From assembly GCA_024232965.1 (NCBI GenBank), contig JACKQF010000006.1, positions 1 through 64,000 on the forward strand: DNA of 64,000 nucleotides, in the 5' to 3' direction. Made by a program: the position numbers and the translations under genes. The DNA is from Verrucomicrobiaceae bacterium. GTDB lineage: Bacteria; Verrucomicrobiota; Verrucomicrobiia; Verrucomicrobiales; Verrucomicrobiaceae. Below the pieces are notes generated by a model. It saw only the letters and a list, made by a program, of their open reading frames with translations. It was not told the origin of the DNA and did no database searches. Shown here piece by piece: positions 26,192 through 35,957 of the stretch (the first letter of the stretch is position 1; each line of letters starts with the position of its first letter).

Positions 26192-27409
26192 ATGGCCAAA
26201 TCCACCATCTACGCAGGCCTAGAAATCGGCACCCAAAAGATCTGTGTCGTCGTCGGCGAAGCTAAGCGCGACGGCGCGATTCGTATCCTCGGCGTCGGTC
26301 AGGCCCCCTCTCGTGGCGTCCGCAAAGGCGAGATCGTTGACTTCGAAAAGGTTCAGACCTGTCTGAATGATGCGCTCGTCCGTGCCGAAGACCGCAGTGA
26401 TGTGATGATCCGCAATGTCTTCCTCGGCGTGACCGGTGCGCATATCGAAAGCCTGAACAACCGCGGCTGCTACCGCCTGCCGGATGAGCAGTCAGAGATC
26501 ACCGAAGACGACGTCGAAGAGGCCAAGGAAATCGCCCGCAATGTGCCAATCCCACAGCAGAACGTCTTTTTGCACAGCGTGACCCGCCAGTACATCGTGG
26601 ATGGACAGGAAGGCGTGAAGCAACCCATCGGCCGCGAAGGCCGCATGCTGGAGGCAGACTACCACATCATCCACGGCATGCGTGCGCGTATCCAGAATGC
26701 GATCCGCTGCGTGCGCGAGATCCCACTGGAGGTCGAAGACGTCGTCTTTAACCCGATCGCCGCAGCCCAAGTCGTCCTAACCCGCGAGGCCAAAAATCAG
26801 GGTTCCCTGATGATCGATTTCGGCGCAGGCACCGCTGACTACGTCCTCTATCAAGACGGCATGATCACAGCCTCGGGCTCCATCCCGCTGGGGGGTGACC
26901 ACATCACCAACGACATCGCCCTTGCCCTGCAAATCCCGAACGGCCGGGCAGAGAAGGTGAAGATCGAAGACGCTAGCTGCCTGTACGAAGACGTCCCAGA
27001 GGACGAGATACTGCTGATCGAAGACGATGGCGGCCTCGTCATCGGCGAAGTAGAGCGCGCCTTCCTCAACGAGGTCGCCTACCTGCGCACTCGGGAGATT
27101 TTGGACCAGGTCAAGGAGCGCTGCCAAGACCACCTCTCCCGCCTCGCTGCGGGCGTGTACCTGACCGGCGGCGTCAGTCTAATGAAAGGCATTGACTCCG
27201 TGGCAAAAGACGTGTTTCAAATGAAGGTGACGCGCGCCGGATCGGCTCCGGTCAGTGGCGTGTCTGCCATGTTTGAGAATCCTCAGTACTCCACGCCCAT
27301 CGGCCTCATCCGTTATGCGCAGATCTTGGACAGCGAGAAGCCCTTTCTTTCCCCGTTAGCACGCCTAGGCCGCCGTATGGCGGATCTACTGAATACCGTC
27401 GCTCTCTAA
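26192..27409 (+). CDS. ftsA: Cell division protein FtsA
   Basis: A 405-residue actin-like protein. It has the phosphate-1 motif (AGLEIGTQKICVVVGE), the 1C subdomain with the EITEDDVEEA region, phosphate-2 DFGAGTADYVLY, adenosine motif VYLTGGVSLMKGI, and a C-terminal amphipathic helix (PLARLGRRMADLLNTV) suited to membrane attachment. FtsA tethers FtsZ filaments to the membrane and recruits divisome proteins. Length is normal. It sits 46 bases before ftsZ and surely shares its transcript. Confidence 0.92.
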   Translation: MAKSTIYAGLEIGTQKICVVVGEAKRDGAIRILGVGQAPSRGVRKGEIVDFEKVQTCLNDALVRAEDRSDVMIRNVFLGVTGAHIESLNNRGCYRLPDEQSEITEDDVEEAKEIARNVPIPQQNVFLHSVTRQYIVDGQEGVKQPIGREGRMLEADYHIIHGMRARIQNAIRCVREIPLEVEDVVFNPIAAAQVVLTREAKNQGSLMIDFGAGTADYVLYQDGMITASGSIPLGGDHITNDIALALQIPNGRAEKVKIEDASCLYEDVPEDEILLIEDDGGLVIGEVERAFLNEVAYLRTREILDQVKERCQDHLSRLAAGVYLTGGVSLMKGIDSVAKDVFQMKVTRAGSAPVSGVSAMFENPQYSTPIGLIRYAQILDSEKPFLSPLARLGRRMADLLNTVAL

Positions 27410-27455
27410 ACCTTTTTAAAAGCCCCAGCAACCCAACCCAAACACACCGCCTCTT

Positions 27456-29207
27456 ATGGTCGAATATGATCGCAATCAACTCCAGGCCGCACCCGGCACC
27501 GCTGGCCTGAAAATCTGCATTGTCGGAGTCGGTGGCTCAGGCTCAAACGTCCTGGACCGCATCACGCTAGACAAAACGGTCGAGGCCAATCTGATCAGCA
27601 TGCACACCGATGTGCGTGTGCTCGGCCATTCCATGGCACCCCTGAAACTGCAGTTGGGTGGCGAACTCATGCGCGGTGTCGGCGCAGGTGGTGATCCAGA
27701 TCTGGGTCGCGAAGCAGCCCTTTTCTCGCGCGATGCGATCCGCTCCGCCGTGCAGGGCTTCAATATCATCTTCATCTGCACCGGTCTCGGCGGTGGCACT
27801 GGTTCTGGTGCCGCACCCGTCATTGCCGAAATTGCCAAGAGCACCGGTGCGCTGGTGCTGGTCGTCGCCACCATGCCCTTCAGCTTCGAAGGACGCCGCC
27901 GCGTCAATCAGGCCGAAGAAGCTCTGGAACTGCTGCAAAAGCGCGCCGACGCGCTGATCCTCTTTGAAAACAACCGCATGGGAGAGCTCATCCTCCCAAA
28001 AGACGGCATCCAAAAAGCCTTCAGCCAAGCCGATCAACTCATCGCCCAGAGCCTGCGTGCCGTCTCAACGATGGTGTCGATTCCTGGTCTGGTGAAACTT
28101 GGTCTCGACGATCTTACCACTGCCCTCTCCGCATCCAACGGTCGTTGCCTCTTCGGGTTTGGCGAAGCTCGCGGCCAGAACCGCGGCATTGAGGCACTCA
28201 AGCGCGCTCTCAAGAGCCCGCTCATCGATCAAGGCCGTCTCCTGCATCAGACCCGCAGCCTGCTGGTGCACGTCGCTGGCGGCGAAAGCCTGACGCTGAT
28301 GGAAGTGGAAGCCATCATGAAGCAGCTCGGCCGCAACGTGCCGGATCACACCCACATCCTGTTCGGCGTTGCAGTGGACGCCAAACTGGGCGAATCCACC
28401 TCAGTCACCCTGATCAGTTCCCTTGGACTGGAACAGCTCACCGCGCATAGTTCCGCAGCCGCCGCACCAGTCGCATTGAACACCCCCGCACCCGCCCGGG
28501 CTGCGCCACGTTCGGCGCCGCCGGTCACCGCTCCACCACCAGAACTCTTAGCCGTCACTCCGGCACCGGAGCCGATGGAGCTTTTTAGCCCTGAAGAATT
28601 GCCGGCAGTCGTGCCGCCTCCAGCGCCAGTCGCGGAGGAGGAACCCATTGCCGAAATCGAAGAAGTCCCAGCTCCAATCGAGGAAGAGCAAGAAGAGTTC
28701 TTCGCCGAGGCGGACGCCCCGGTCGAGGAGCCAGCGATTCAAGACGAGCCCGAAGAAGTGGACGAACCAAGCGCCACCATTCCTGACAGCATTGACTTTG
28801 CCGACGAGCCAACTTTCGAAGAGGCCGCCATCGAAGAAGAAGAGGAGGACGAGGCTCCCTTCATCGCCGACGCTCCTCAGGTCCTAGCTCCAGTCGCCGA
28901 CACAGCTCACGTCCCACTTCCGGTCGCCAGCCGCCCAGTCGCCGAGGAGGAACCCACTCCTGCACCAGCACCGACGCCGGTTGCCGCAGCGCCAGCCAAG
29001 CAACACGGTAGCACCCTCGCCGCAGTGGTTGCCCGTGGAAATGGCAACGGCTCCAAACGCGCTGCCGAAGATCAAGCGACCTTCCGCCTCGGCGATGAAG
29101 ATCGCGGCAAGCACTTCAAAGACACCGAGCCCGCCCTCGCCTCCGACGGCGGCGAAAACCTTGACGTTCCGACCTGGATGCGCCTCAAGCGCAAGATTCG
29201 CGGCTAA
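27456..29207 (+). CDS. ftsZ: Cell division protein FtsZ with altered T7 loop and long acidic/proline tail, 583 aa
   Basis: The GTPase domain covers about residues 17-340, with the nucleotide motif GVGGSGSNV (24-32) and the tubulin signature GGGTGSG at 112-118. Aligned without gaps to the usual FtsZ sequence around PGLxNVDFADV, the T7 catalytic loop here reads PGLVKLGLDDL. The conserved Asn becomes K214 and the first Asp becomes G216, while the last Asp is kept as D219. The NTD element near the N-terminus is HTD. After residue 340 comes a tail of about 240 residues rich in Pro, Ala and Glu, ending PTWMRLKRKIRG, which may serve as the FtsA-binding peptide. The family is usually near 400 residues. 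Ring formation with FtsA is the expected role, but GTP hydrolysis may be slow or use other residues. Confidence 0.92.
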   Translation: MVEYDRNQLQAAPGTAGLKICIVGVGGSGSNVLDRITLDKTVEANLISMHTDVRVLGHSMAPLKLQLGGELMRGVGAGGDPDLGREAALFSRDAIRSAVQGFNIIFICTGLGGGTGSGAAPVIAEIAKSTGALVLVVATMPFSFEGRRRVNQAEEALELLQKRADALILFENNRMGELILPKDGIQKAFSQADQLIAQSLRAVSTMVSIPGLVKLGLDDLTTALSASNGRCLFGFGEARGQNRGIEALKRALKSPLIDQGRLLHQTRSLLVHVAGGESLTLMEVEAIMKQLGRNVPDHTHILFGVAVDAKLGESTSVTLISSLGLEQLTAHSSAAAAPVALNTPAPARAAPRSAPPVTAPPPELLAVTPAPEPMELFSPEELPAVVPPPAPVAEEEPIAEIEEVPAPIEEEQEEFFAEADAPVEEPAIQDEPEEVDEPSATIPDSIDFADEPTFEEAAIEEEEEDEAPFIADAPQVLAPVADTAHVPLPVASRPVAEEEPTPAPAPTPVAAAPAKQHGSTLAAVVARGNGNGSKRAAEDQATFRLGDEDRGKHFKDTEPALASDGGENLDVPTWMRLKRKIRG

Positions 29208-29354
29208 GGCCATGGAGATTCCATCCTTTTGTGGCGTGGAACTTTGACTGGGACGATGACAAGTCCCGGTTGGCTTGTCGCTGCGAGACGTTTCGGATAC
29301 AACGCGACATCGGCGCAGCACCAAGAAACTTGGCGCTGCGCGCATCGGAATCTG

Positions 29355-29372
29355 GCCGGCCGGGAGGCCGGC
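29355..29372. terminator. GC-rich inverted repeat between ftsZ and clpP
   Basis: gccggcc (29355-29361) and ggccggc (29366-29372) form a perfect 7-bp stem with a GGGA loop. It lies in the 178-base gap between two convergent genes, so it may end transcription from both sides. No T-run follows, so it could instead be one of the dispersed GC hairpins common in this phylum. Confidence 0.35.
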
Positions 29373-29385
29373 GCTCCAAGGGGGC

Positions 29386-30057
29386 CTACTTAGCGCCGGC
29401 GGCGGCAGCATCAGCGATCGCTTTCACGTCGCGGTTGCTTTCCAGCACCTTGTCCACGAGGCCGTATTCGGCGGCTTCTGCGGCGCTCATGTAGTTGTCG
29501 CGGTCAGCATCTTTTTCGATCTGTTCCGTGCTCTTGCCGGTGTGGTGAGCCAAGATACGATTGAGCCGACGCTTGAGTTTGTACATGAAGTCAACGGTGC
29601 GCTCCACATCGCTCGCAGTTCCACGGGCACCACCGGAGACCTGGTGGATCATGATGTCGGAGTTTGGCAAAGCGTAACGCTTGCCCTTGGTGCCAGCGGC
29701 CAGAAGAACGGCACCCATGCTGGCAGCCATGCCAATGCAATAGGTGTTCACATCGCATGTGACGAACTGCATCGTATCATAAATGGCAAGGCCTGCGGTG
29801 ACGCTGCCGCCAGGGCTGTTGATGTAAATGTTGATGTCCTTCTTCGGATCCTGCATCTGCAAGAAGAGGAGCTGGGCGATGACGATGTTGGCCATCTGAT
29901 CGTCGATTCCTGTGCCGATAAAGATGATCCGGTCCTTGAGCAGACGGGAATAAATGTCATACGCACGCTCCACACGTCCTTCGCTTTCGATCACGGTAGG
30001 GACAATGTAATTGGAAGGGCGGACGAATGAAGGGAAATCAAATTCTGAGTTAGACAT
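29386..30057 (-). CDS. clpP: ATP-dependent Clp protease proteolytic subunit
   Basis: A 223-residue serine peptidase with catalytic S113 (GMAASMGA), H138 (IMIHQ) and D182 (IEKDADRDN). The handle-helix region LKRRLNRILAHHTGK and the GLVDKVLESN end are typical. ClpP forms a double seven-membered ring that degrades proteins unfolded by ClpX or ClpA. No clpX or second clpP is next to it; a minus-strand continuation is not seen. The tail (AIADAAAAGAK) is slightly longer than usual. Confidence 0.95.
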   Translation of the reverse strand: MSNSEFDFPSFVRPSNYIVPTVIESEGRVERAYDIYSRLLKDRIIFIGTGIDDQMANIVIAQLLFLQMQDPKKDINIYINSPGGSVTAGLAIYDTMQFVTCDVNTYCIGMAASMGAVLLAAGTKGKRYALPNSDIMIHQVSGGARGTASDVERTVDFMYKLKRRLNRILAHHTGKSTEQIEKDADRDNYMSAAEAAEYGLVDKVLESNRDVKAIADAAAAGAK

Positions 30058-30170
30058 GGTGTAATGAAAGGTTGGCGGGTTGCCTTGTCAATCAACCATA
30101 CGCATAGAGTGGTGCGGAGTGACAAAACTCTTCCGCCCAAACCCAAGAAAATTTTCCAAACCGGACGGCG

Positions 30171-31868
30171 CTACTCCACCGCAGACGTGTGCTTCAAGAT
30201 GAAGTCGATGATCGGGGTCGAATCGTCCAGCCCATGCGGGTGATGTCCAACGCCGGGCTTGGCGATCAACTCCATAGTCCCACCGAGCGCCTTGTAGCGC
30301 TCCGCAATAAGACCGGTGTTTTCATCCCAGGGCACGACGTCATCGGCATCGCCATAAACATGCAGCAGCGGCACGTGCTCAGCGGCGAGCGGGGCTAAGT
30401 TATCCACTGGATTGCCCGTGTAGGCCATGGCCTCTTCCTCCGACTTGAAGCCCCAGAGCTTTTGCACGTAACCCCAGTTTGTGGGATCTCCCTTGCCCTT
30501 TCCCTTGCCTCCGGGCCAGCTCTTGAAGTCGCAAACGGGTGCGTCACCATAAATGCAGGCTACTTTATCAGGGTTCGCCTCCGCCCAGTTGTAGCAGTAA
30601 AGACCACCCCGGCTCAGCCCCACCAGTGCCGCCTTTTTGCCGAACCCATATTTGCCCGTCAGTTCCAGATAGAGAGCATTCCACTGAGCGACGGCGTCTG
30701 GGCAGCCGAGCATGTTCGGGAGACTGAGATAAACGATGTGCAAGCCCTTGCCGAGCAGCGCGATATCGGGTGCGGGCTTGTGGCCAAAAAATTCACCATG
30801 CCAGACCCAGGGTATTCCGGGCGCGGCCTGCTTTGGCTCAACGATCGTCAGTTTCTTGCCATGGAAATCGATATCGTGCTTTGCATAACCATTCCAATCG
30901 CCAGTCGCCGGTGGAAGAGCTGACGCCGTCGTCTGCCGAGCCAGGGTGCGAGCCTCCGCATCCAGCTTTGCCGCCTTCGCCTGCGCTTCTGCCAGAGGCA
31001 ATCCCTGCTTCATGCCTGGGCGCTTGTGACCGGTCTCAGAGAGCCATGCGTCCTTCAGCAGGCGCTGTTTCTCCTGGATCAACTTCAAGATCGCCGCACC
31101 CTGCGGATGCACCGGCACACCTTGGTCATCGACTGGAAGTTCCCAGGCATCGAGCAATGGGTGAGCCATCACCAAGTGCCCCTCGGAATTCGGGTGAATG
31201 CCATCTTTGGAAAAGGAAAAGGCGGGATCCGTGCGGCGATGCTCCGCCAGCGCGGCCTTCATTGCGCCGTGCACATCCACTACGTCCCAACCATCTGCAC
31301 GTCGGCTGATCAACCAGTCGGTGTAAGCTGAAAGCACCTCGTCGTAACCTTCATACGGCGTCGGGTAGGCATCCAGTCCAGCGGGGAGAACCTTGGCCTT
31401 GATCGGAATGGGATCAAAAGCAGCCGGGGTCAGGTGCAGCATTGCGGCGCCAGCGGCGGCCACTTTTTCGCGCAGCTTTTCCATGCCCGCTCGATAGGCA
31501 GCAAAGCGCTCCTCGCCCAGAGGATAGTAGATGCCGTCGTTCATGCCATAGCACGCGATGACGAGGTTCGGTTTGGACTTGGCAAGGACACGATCCAGGC
31601 GCTCGTGGAGGTCAGGCCGTGGGAATTTGCCACCAGCGTGACCATCCTCAGAGAGGCCGGAGACGGTCTCGCTAGGCAACCCGATGTTTAGCACCTCCAC
31701 CACCTGATCTGGATGCGCGGCGATCATCGCGGCCTCAATGAATTCGATGTAACCGCCGCCATACGTGATGCTATCGCCCACAAAAACGATGCGCTTGACG
31801 TCGGGTAAACCTGCATAGCTGGAGATGGCTAAGCTAAAAACGGCGGCGATGAGAACGAACAGACGCAT
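30171..31868 (-). CDS. Two-domain secreted hydrolase: SGNH esterase fused to alpha/beta hydrolase
   Basis: A 565-residue protein. A signal peptide (1-19) leads into an SGNH/GDSL domain with S33 in VGDSITYGGGY, the Asn block CYGMNDGIYYPL near 105-117 and DGIHPNSEGH near 223-232. After about residue 320 a second hydrolase fold begins, with the nucleophile elbow GLSRGGLYCYNW, the acid in HVYGDADDVVPW and the histidine in GVGHHPHG. Each domain alone is common among carbohydrate or acyl esterases. The fusion suggests removal of two kinds of ester group from one polymer. The substrate is unknown. Confidence 0.8.
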   Translation of the reverse strand: MRLFVLIAAVFSLAISSYAGLPDVKRIVFVGDSITYGGGYIEFIEAAMIAAHPDQVVEVLNIGLPSETVSGLSEDGHAGGKFPRPDLHERLDRVLAKSKPNLVIACYGMNDGIYYPLGEERFAAYRAGMEKLREKVAAAGAAMLHLTPAAFDPIPIKAKVLPAGLDAYPTPYEGYDEVLSAYTDWLISRRADGWDVVDVHGAMKAALAEHRRTDPAFSFSKDGIHPNSEGHLVMAHPLLDAWELPVDDQGVPVHPQGAAILKLIQEKQRLLKDAWLSETGHKRPGMKQGLPLAEAQAKAAKLDAEARTLARQTTASALPPATGDWNGYAKHDIDFHGKKLTIVEPKQAAPGIPWVWHGEFFGHKPAPDIALLGKGLHIVYLSLPNMLGCPDAVAQWNALYLELTGKYGFGKKAALVGLSRGGLYCYNWAEANPDKVACIYGDAPVCDFKSWPGGKGKGKGDPTNWGYVQKLWGFKSEEEAMAYTGNPVDNLAPLAAEHVPLLHVYGDADDVVPWDENTGLIAERYKALGGTMELIAKPGVGHHPHGLDDSTPIIDFILKHTSAVE

Positions 31869-31883
31869 GACAAATGGCAGAGA

Positions 31884-32606
31884 TTAGGATTCCGGAGTCT
31901 TGGGCTTGGTGGGACGAATTTTGCCAGTCCCGGGCAGGGCGGACAAAAAGAAATAACGTGGACTTTGGACCAAGTCTCCCATCTCACGTGTCGCTGTGGC
32001 AGACAAAACTTCCTCCAACTTTTCCCGGGCCGCAGGATGGCGCTCCAGCCATTTGTCGAGGAATCGCTGGAGCCGCTTGTTCGCGTTCCACTCCGTTGCC
32101 ACACTGCCCAGATTGAGGAGAAAGATCACGATCCATAGCGCACCAAAAGCCAGGACTCCTAGCTTGAAGGGCATCACCTTGAGAAAGGCCAGCGTCACCA
32201 CGATCGCGGCAAGGAACATCGGTGCATAGCGTGCCAATCGAATGCAGCTCTGCCGCCAACGGAGCTCCGTCAACTGCTCCCCCTGCTGCGTCGCATGCGC
32301 AGCCTCATGCAAGGCTACCGCCCAAGAGGCCAGGTCAGTCCCGTCCACGTAGGCGCTCCGCAAAATGAGGCGCTTGCGCGCTGGGTCATAAAAATCCGTC
32401 ACGATCCCGTCGTGTGTGACGATCTCGACATCCGTCACGCCCTCGCTCGCGAGAAAGGCCTGCGCGATCTCGCTGGCCGTGTGTGCCGTCGGTGCCCGCT
32501 CACGCCGAGCCCGCGCGATAGCGGCCGCAAAGCGACCCCTTGCGGCATTGCTGAGCATGTAAGTCACGCCAAACGCCAGCATGACAACGATGAGAGGAAG
32601 AAACAT
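31884..32606 (-). CDS. YugP-like membrane zinc metallopeptidase
   Basis: A 240-residue protein. The zinc motif H100-E-A-A-H104 is preceded by RLILRSAYVDGTDLASWAVAL and followed by ATQQGEQL. Hydrophobic segments at the N-terminus (1-19) and at about 126-140 and 147-165 match the membrane layout of the neutral zinc metallopeptidase family YugP (Zn_protease_2). Its targets are unknown in any organism. The C-terminal TGKIRPTKPKTPES is a polar extension. It lies 15 bases upstream of the SGNH fusion gene on the same strand, so both may share a transcript. Confidence 0.8.
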   Translation of the reverse strand: MFLPLIVVMLAFGVTYMLSNAARGRFAAAIARARRERAPTAHTASEIAQAFLASEGVTDVEIVTHDGIVTDFYDPARKRLILRSAYVDGTDLASWAVALHEAAHATQQGEQLTELRWRQSCIRLARYAPMFLAAIVVTLAFLKVMPFKLGVLAFGALWIVIFLLNLGSVATEWNANKRLQRFLDKWLERHPAAREKLEEVLSATATREMGDLVQSPRYFFLSALPGTGKIRPTKPKTPES

Positions 32607-32694
32607 GTGCAGAGACTAACGTGGATCTAGGCACAGAACAATCTCCCAACGCAATCAGAAGGGACATCGGGCACGAGAAGAACGGGAGCCCTCG

Positions 32695-34830
32695 TCACTT
32701 CGGCGCCCCATCGTGACCGACGGCATTCAGATAAAAGGCGTATTCATCCGCGAGGCTCTCGATCACCTTGGCGGTGGGAGTGCCACCCCCGTGGCCCGCT
32801 TTGGTCTCGATGCGCATCAGAATGGGGCCATCGCCGCCTTGGGCGTGTTGCATGGCGGCACCGTATTTGAAGCTGTGAGCGGGAAAGACGCGATCGTCGT
32901 GATCAGCAGTCTCGATTAACATCGGGGGATAGTGCGTGCCTGCTGTGGCATTGTGGTAGGGGCTGTAGCGCAGGAGATTGTCAAAGTCCGACTTTTGATC
33001 TGGGAATCCATACTCCTCCTGCCAAGCCCAACCGATGGTAAAGGTCTGGAAACGCAGCATGTCCATCACGCCCACATCTGGGCAAGCGGCCGCGAAGAGC
33101 TCGGGACGCTGATTGACGCAGGCCGCGACCAGAAGACCCCCGTTGCTACCGCCGGAGACGACGAGCTTTGGCTGCGAGGTGTATTTTTCTGCGATCAAGA
33201 ACTCTGCCGCACCGATGAAGTCGTCGAACACGGTTTGCTTCTTCAGCCGCTGGCCCGCCTTGTGCCAGTCCTCGCCATATTCACCGCCGCCCCGCAGGCA
33301 GGCCACGGCATACGAACCGCCTAACTCTAGCCACACGGTGATGCCAGCAGAAAAGCCCGGCGTCAGGGAGATATTGAATCCGCCGTAGCCATAGAGCAGC
33401 GTTGGGATGGAACCATCGCGCGGTGCGTCGTTGCGATGGGTGATGAAAAGCGGAATGCGGGCGCCGTCTTTGCTGGGGAAAAAAACCAACTCGGTCGTGT
33501 AGGCGGAAAGATCTACCGGGAAGGCAGGCTCCCAAAACAAGGTGCTACTTCCAGAGGCGATGTCGTAGCGGTAGATCGCGCCGGGATGCGTGTAGCCAGT
33601 CACCGCATAAAAGGTCTGGCGATCGTCCTGCCGACCCCCGAAGCCGCCTGCAGACCCCAGATCCGGGATTTCAATCTGGCGCAGTTCTTTGCCATCGCGA
33701 TCATAGACGCGGACATCGTCGTGGGCATCCACCATGGTCTGCGCAATGAACTGGCCATTCAGATAGCTAACGGATTGCAGCGTGCTTTTTCCCTCTGGCA
33801 GGACGGTTTTCCATTCCCCTTGAGCGGGATTGCTCACGTCCACTGCGATCAGTTTCCGTCGCGAGGCATCGCGGTCAGTGAGCAGATAAAAGACGGAACC
33901 ATCGTTGCCGACGAAATCATACTGCGCGTCAAAGTCGTTCAACAGCTCCACCACTGGCGAATCTGCCCCCGCTTGGAGGTCCCGATAAAACAGGGCGTTC
34001 TTGGAGCTAGAACCCTCCCAGACGCTGAGAATGAGGAACCGCTCGTCGTCCGTGACCCCTGCGCCGAATCCCCACTTGGGATGATCGGGGCGTTCATAGA
34101 TCAGCACATCCTCCGACTGGGCTTGGCCGAGCCGATGGAAATAGAGCTTTTGGTTCAGGTTCGTATCCTTCAGTGCTTGGCCCGGTGCGGGTTCAGCATA
34201 ACGGCTGTAATAAAAGCCGCTGCTATCGGGTGCCCAACTGGCTCCGGAGAACTTCACCCACTCGATCTTGTCGGACAGAACCTTTCCCGAATCCACCTCC
34301 ATGACATGCCAGATATTCCAGTCCGAACCGGACGTAGAAAGCCCATAGGCCAGCAGTTTGCCATCATCACTGACGGCGGAACCGGAGATGGAAATGGTTC
34401 CATCCTCCGACAGTGTGTTGGCGTCTAGAAGTAGATGCTCCTCCGCGCCCTCTTTGTCTTCCCTCCAATACCGGACGGGTTGGTTTTGCAGACCAGTGCG
34501 GCGGGAGTAAAAGAGACGTCCAGCGATGATCTGGGGCAACCCATGCTTGTCATAGTCCATGGCGGCCTTCAGCCGAGTGCGAATCTCTTCGCGCTGTGGC
34601 AGTTTTTCCAAAAAGGCCGTCGTATAAGCCTGTTGCGCCTTTACCCAGGCCTGCGTTTCCTCAGAGTCCAGATCCTCCATCCAGCGATACGGATCAGGCA
34701 CCTCGATTCCATGCAAAAGGTCCACCGTATCGGCGCGACGTGCAGGTGGATAGGGTTCAGCGGCGGTCAGGGGAGCAGGTGAGGACATCAATAAACAAAC
34801 GGCTGTAAGCAGCCAGTGGGCGCGTTGCAT
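32695..34830 (-). CDS. Prolyl oligopeptidase (S9A family), exported
   Basis: A 711-residue protein. A signal peptide (about residues 1-23, LLTAVCLLMSSPAPLTAA) is followed by the N-terminal PPARRADTVDLLHGIEVPDPYRWMEDLDSEE block of S9A enzymes. The seven-bladed propeller occupies the middle. In the catalytic domain S562 lies in SGGSNGGLLVAA; the Asp (ADHDDRVFPAHSFKY) and His (KAGHGGG) complete the triad. The enzyme cleaves short peptides after proline, most likely in the periplasm. It is a stand-alone gene. Confidence 0.93.
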   Translation of the reverse strand: MQRAHWLLTAVCLLMSSPAPLTAAEPYPPARRADTVDLLHGIEVPDPYRWMEDLDSEETQAWVKAQQAYTTAFLEKLPQREEIRTRLKAAMDYDKHGLPQIIAGRLFYSRRTGLQNQPVRYWREDKEGAEEHLLLDANTLSEDGTISISGSAVSDDGKLLAYGLSTSGSDWNIWHVMEVDSGKVLSDKIEWVKFSGASWAPDSSGFYYSRYAEPAPGQALKDTNLNQKLYFHRLGQAQSEDVLIYERPDHPKWGFGAGVTDDERFLILSVWEGSSSKNALFYRDLQAGADSPVVELLNDFDAQYDFVGNDGSVFYLLTDRDASRRKLIAVDVSNPAQGEWKTVLPEGKSTLQSVSYLNGQFIAQTMVDAHDDVRVYDRDGKELRQIEIPDLGSAGGFGGRQDDRQTFYAVTGYTHPGAIYRYDIASGSSTLFWEPAFPVDLSAYTTELVFFPSKDGARIPLFITHRNDAPRDGSIPTLLYGYGGFNISLTPGFSAGITVWLELGGSYAVACLRGGGEYGEDWHKAGQRLKKQTVFDDFIGAAEFLIAEKYTSQPKLVVSGGSNGGLLVAACVNQRPELFAAACPDVGVMDMLRFQTFTIGWAWQEEYGFPDQKSDFDNLLRYSPYHNATAGTHYPPMLIETADHDDRVFPAHSFKYGAAMQHAQGGDGPILMRIETKAGHGGGTPTAKVIESLADEYAFYLNAVGHDGAPK

Positions 34831-34913
34831 AACTGGCAGCCATCATGCACCACGCGAGCTCGGACGCAAAGCCGTTTCAAGATCCCGCCAACGCAACCAT
34901 AGCGCGATAACCA

Positions 34914-35957
34914 CTACTGATGCTGCGTCTGGCTCTCGCCGCTTTTGGAGGTATTCCAGGACCCAGGCTGGATGCCCAGCCGCGCCGTTTCATCGACCGG
35001 CGGCAGTAGGTCTGCATACACAACGAAGGTCTCAAAGATGGTCTGCCCGATCTCGTTCAATCTCCCCTGAAGCTCATCAATGAACTCGTGGACCCCGCGT
35101 TCTAGGATCTCGCCGATCGTGCTATAGACCACATCGGCATAGAGACGTCCAGACAGGCGCACGGGCTCTGGCATGGAGTCCTCAGACTGATACTCGCAGA
35201 GGCTCATCAGAGACTTTTTCAGACCCGCTATGCTGTTGGCGACGGAGCGAGGAAAGGATTCCTCGAGCAAAAGGTACTCCAAGACTTTCGTCGGCACGAG
35301 ACGGTTGTGATACTCCTGATAGGCATGCCAAGCAGAGCAGGATCGCAACAGGGCCGCCCAGCGCATCGGCTGTGCATCTGGATGCGGTGGCACCTCATGG
35401 GATAGGGTGGAGCAAGTGTCAATCAACCGCGACGTCGCATCCGCCCGCTCGATGCAGGCGCCCAAACGCAGGAAGTGCCAGCCCTTGCCCCGCGGTGTGG
35501 TGGAAGTCACGATCCCTTGGAACTGGTAGGAGCCGCGCAAAACACGCTCGTAGAACGTAGCTTGCTGGTGACGATGCATCGAGATGCCGTTTGCTGAATC
35601 GACAAACAATCGCAGATCATTGATGCAGCCCCAGACCTCGTCAGAGATCTGATCGCGGATCGTGCGTGCATTTTCGCGGGCAGCGCGGATACAGTTCAAG
35701 ATCGAATTTGGATTCTCCTGATCCAGGGCCAGGAACTCCGCGACCTTGTGACCCTCGATTTCACCGTGACGCGCAGCGTAGGATTTTTCGTCCCCAGTGG
35801 TCATCAAGACGGGGCTCCAGAACTGGGCCTCGTCCGAGGATTCTGCCCCGGCGTCCAAAAAGAGTTCATGGGTGGAAAGAAGCAACCTTGCCAGATTGTC
35901 CGCCCGCTCCATGTAGCGTGCGGCCCAGTATAGACTGTCTGCGACTCTGCTTAACAT
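34914..35957 (-). CDS. Alpha-E domain protein (DUF403)
   Basis: A 347-residue, mostly helical protein opening with MLSRVADSLYWAARYMERADNLARLL, the family signature. The biochemical role is not established. Members are found almost always beside a circularly permuted ATP-grasp enzyme, and the start here overlaps the ATP-grasp stop by one base (TAATG on the minus strand). Together they probably make or modify a peptide-like product. The transglutaminase-like and Anbu-type partners seen in other genomes are not in this window. Confidence 0.85.
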   Translation of the reverse strand: MLSRVADSLYWAARYMERADNLARLLLSTHELFLDAGAESSDEAQFWSPVLMTTGDEKSYAARHGEIEGHKVAEFLALDQENPNSILNCIRAARENARTIRDQISDEVWGCINDLRLFVDSANGISMHRHQQATFYERVLRGSYQFQGIVTSTTPRGKGWHFLRLGACIERADATSRLIDTCSTLSHEVPPHPDAQPMRWAALLRSCSAWHAYQEYHNRLVPTKVLEYLLLEESFPRSVANSIAGLKKSLMSLCEYQSEDSMPEPVRLSGRLYADVVYSTIGEILERGVHEFIDELQGRLNEIGQTIFETFVVYADLLPPVDETARLGIQPGSWNTSKSGESQTQHQ

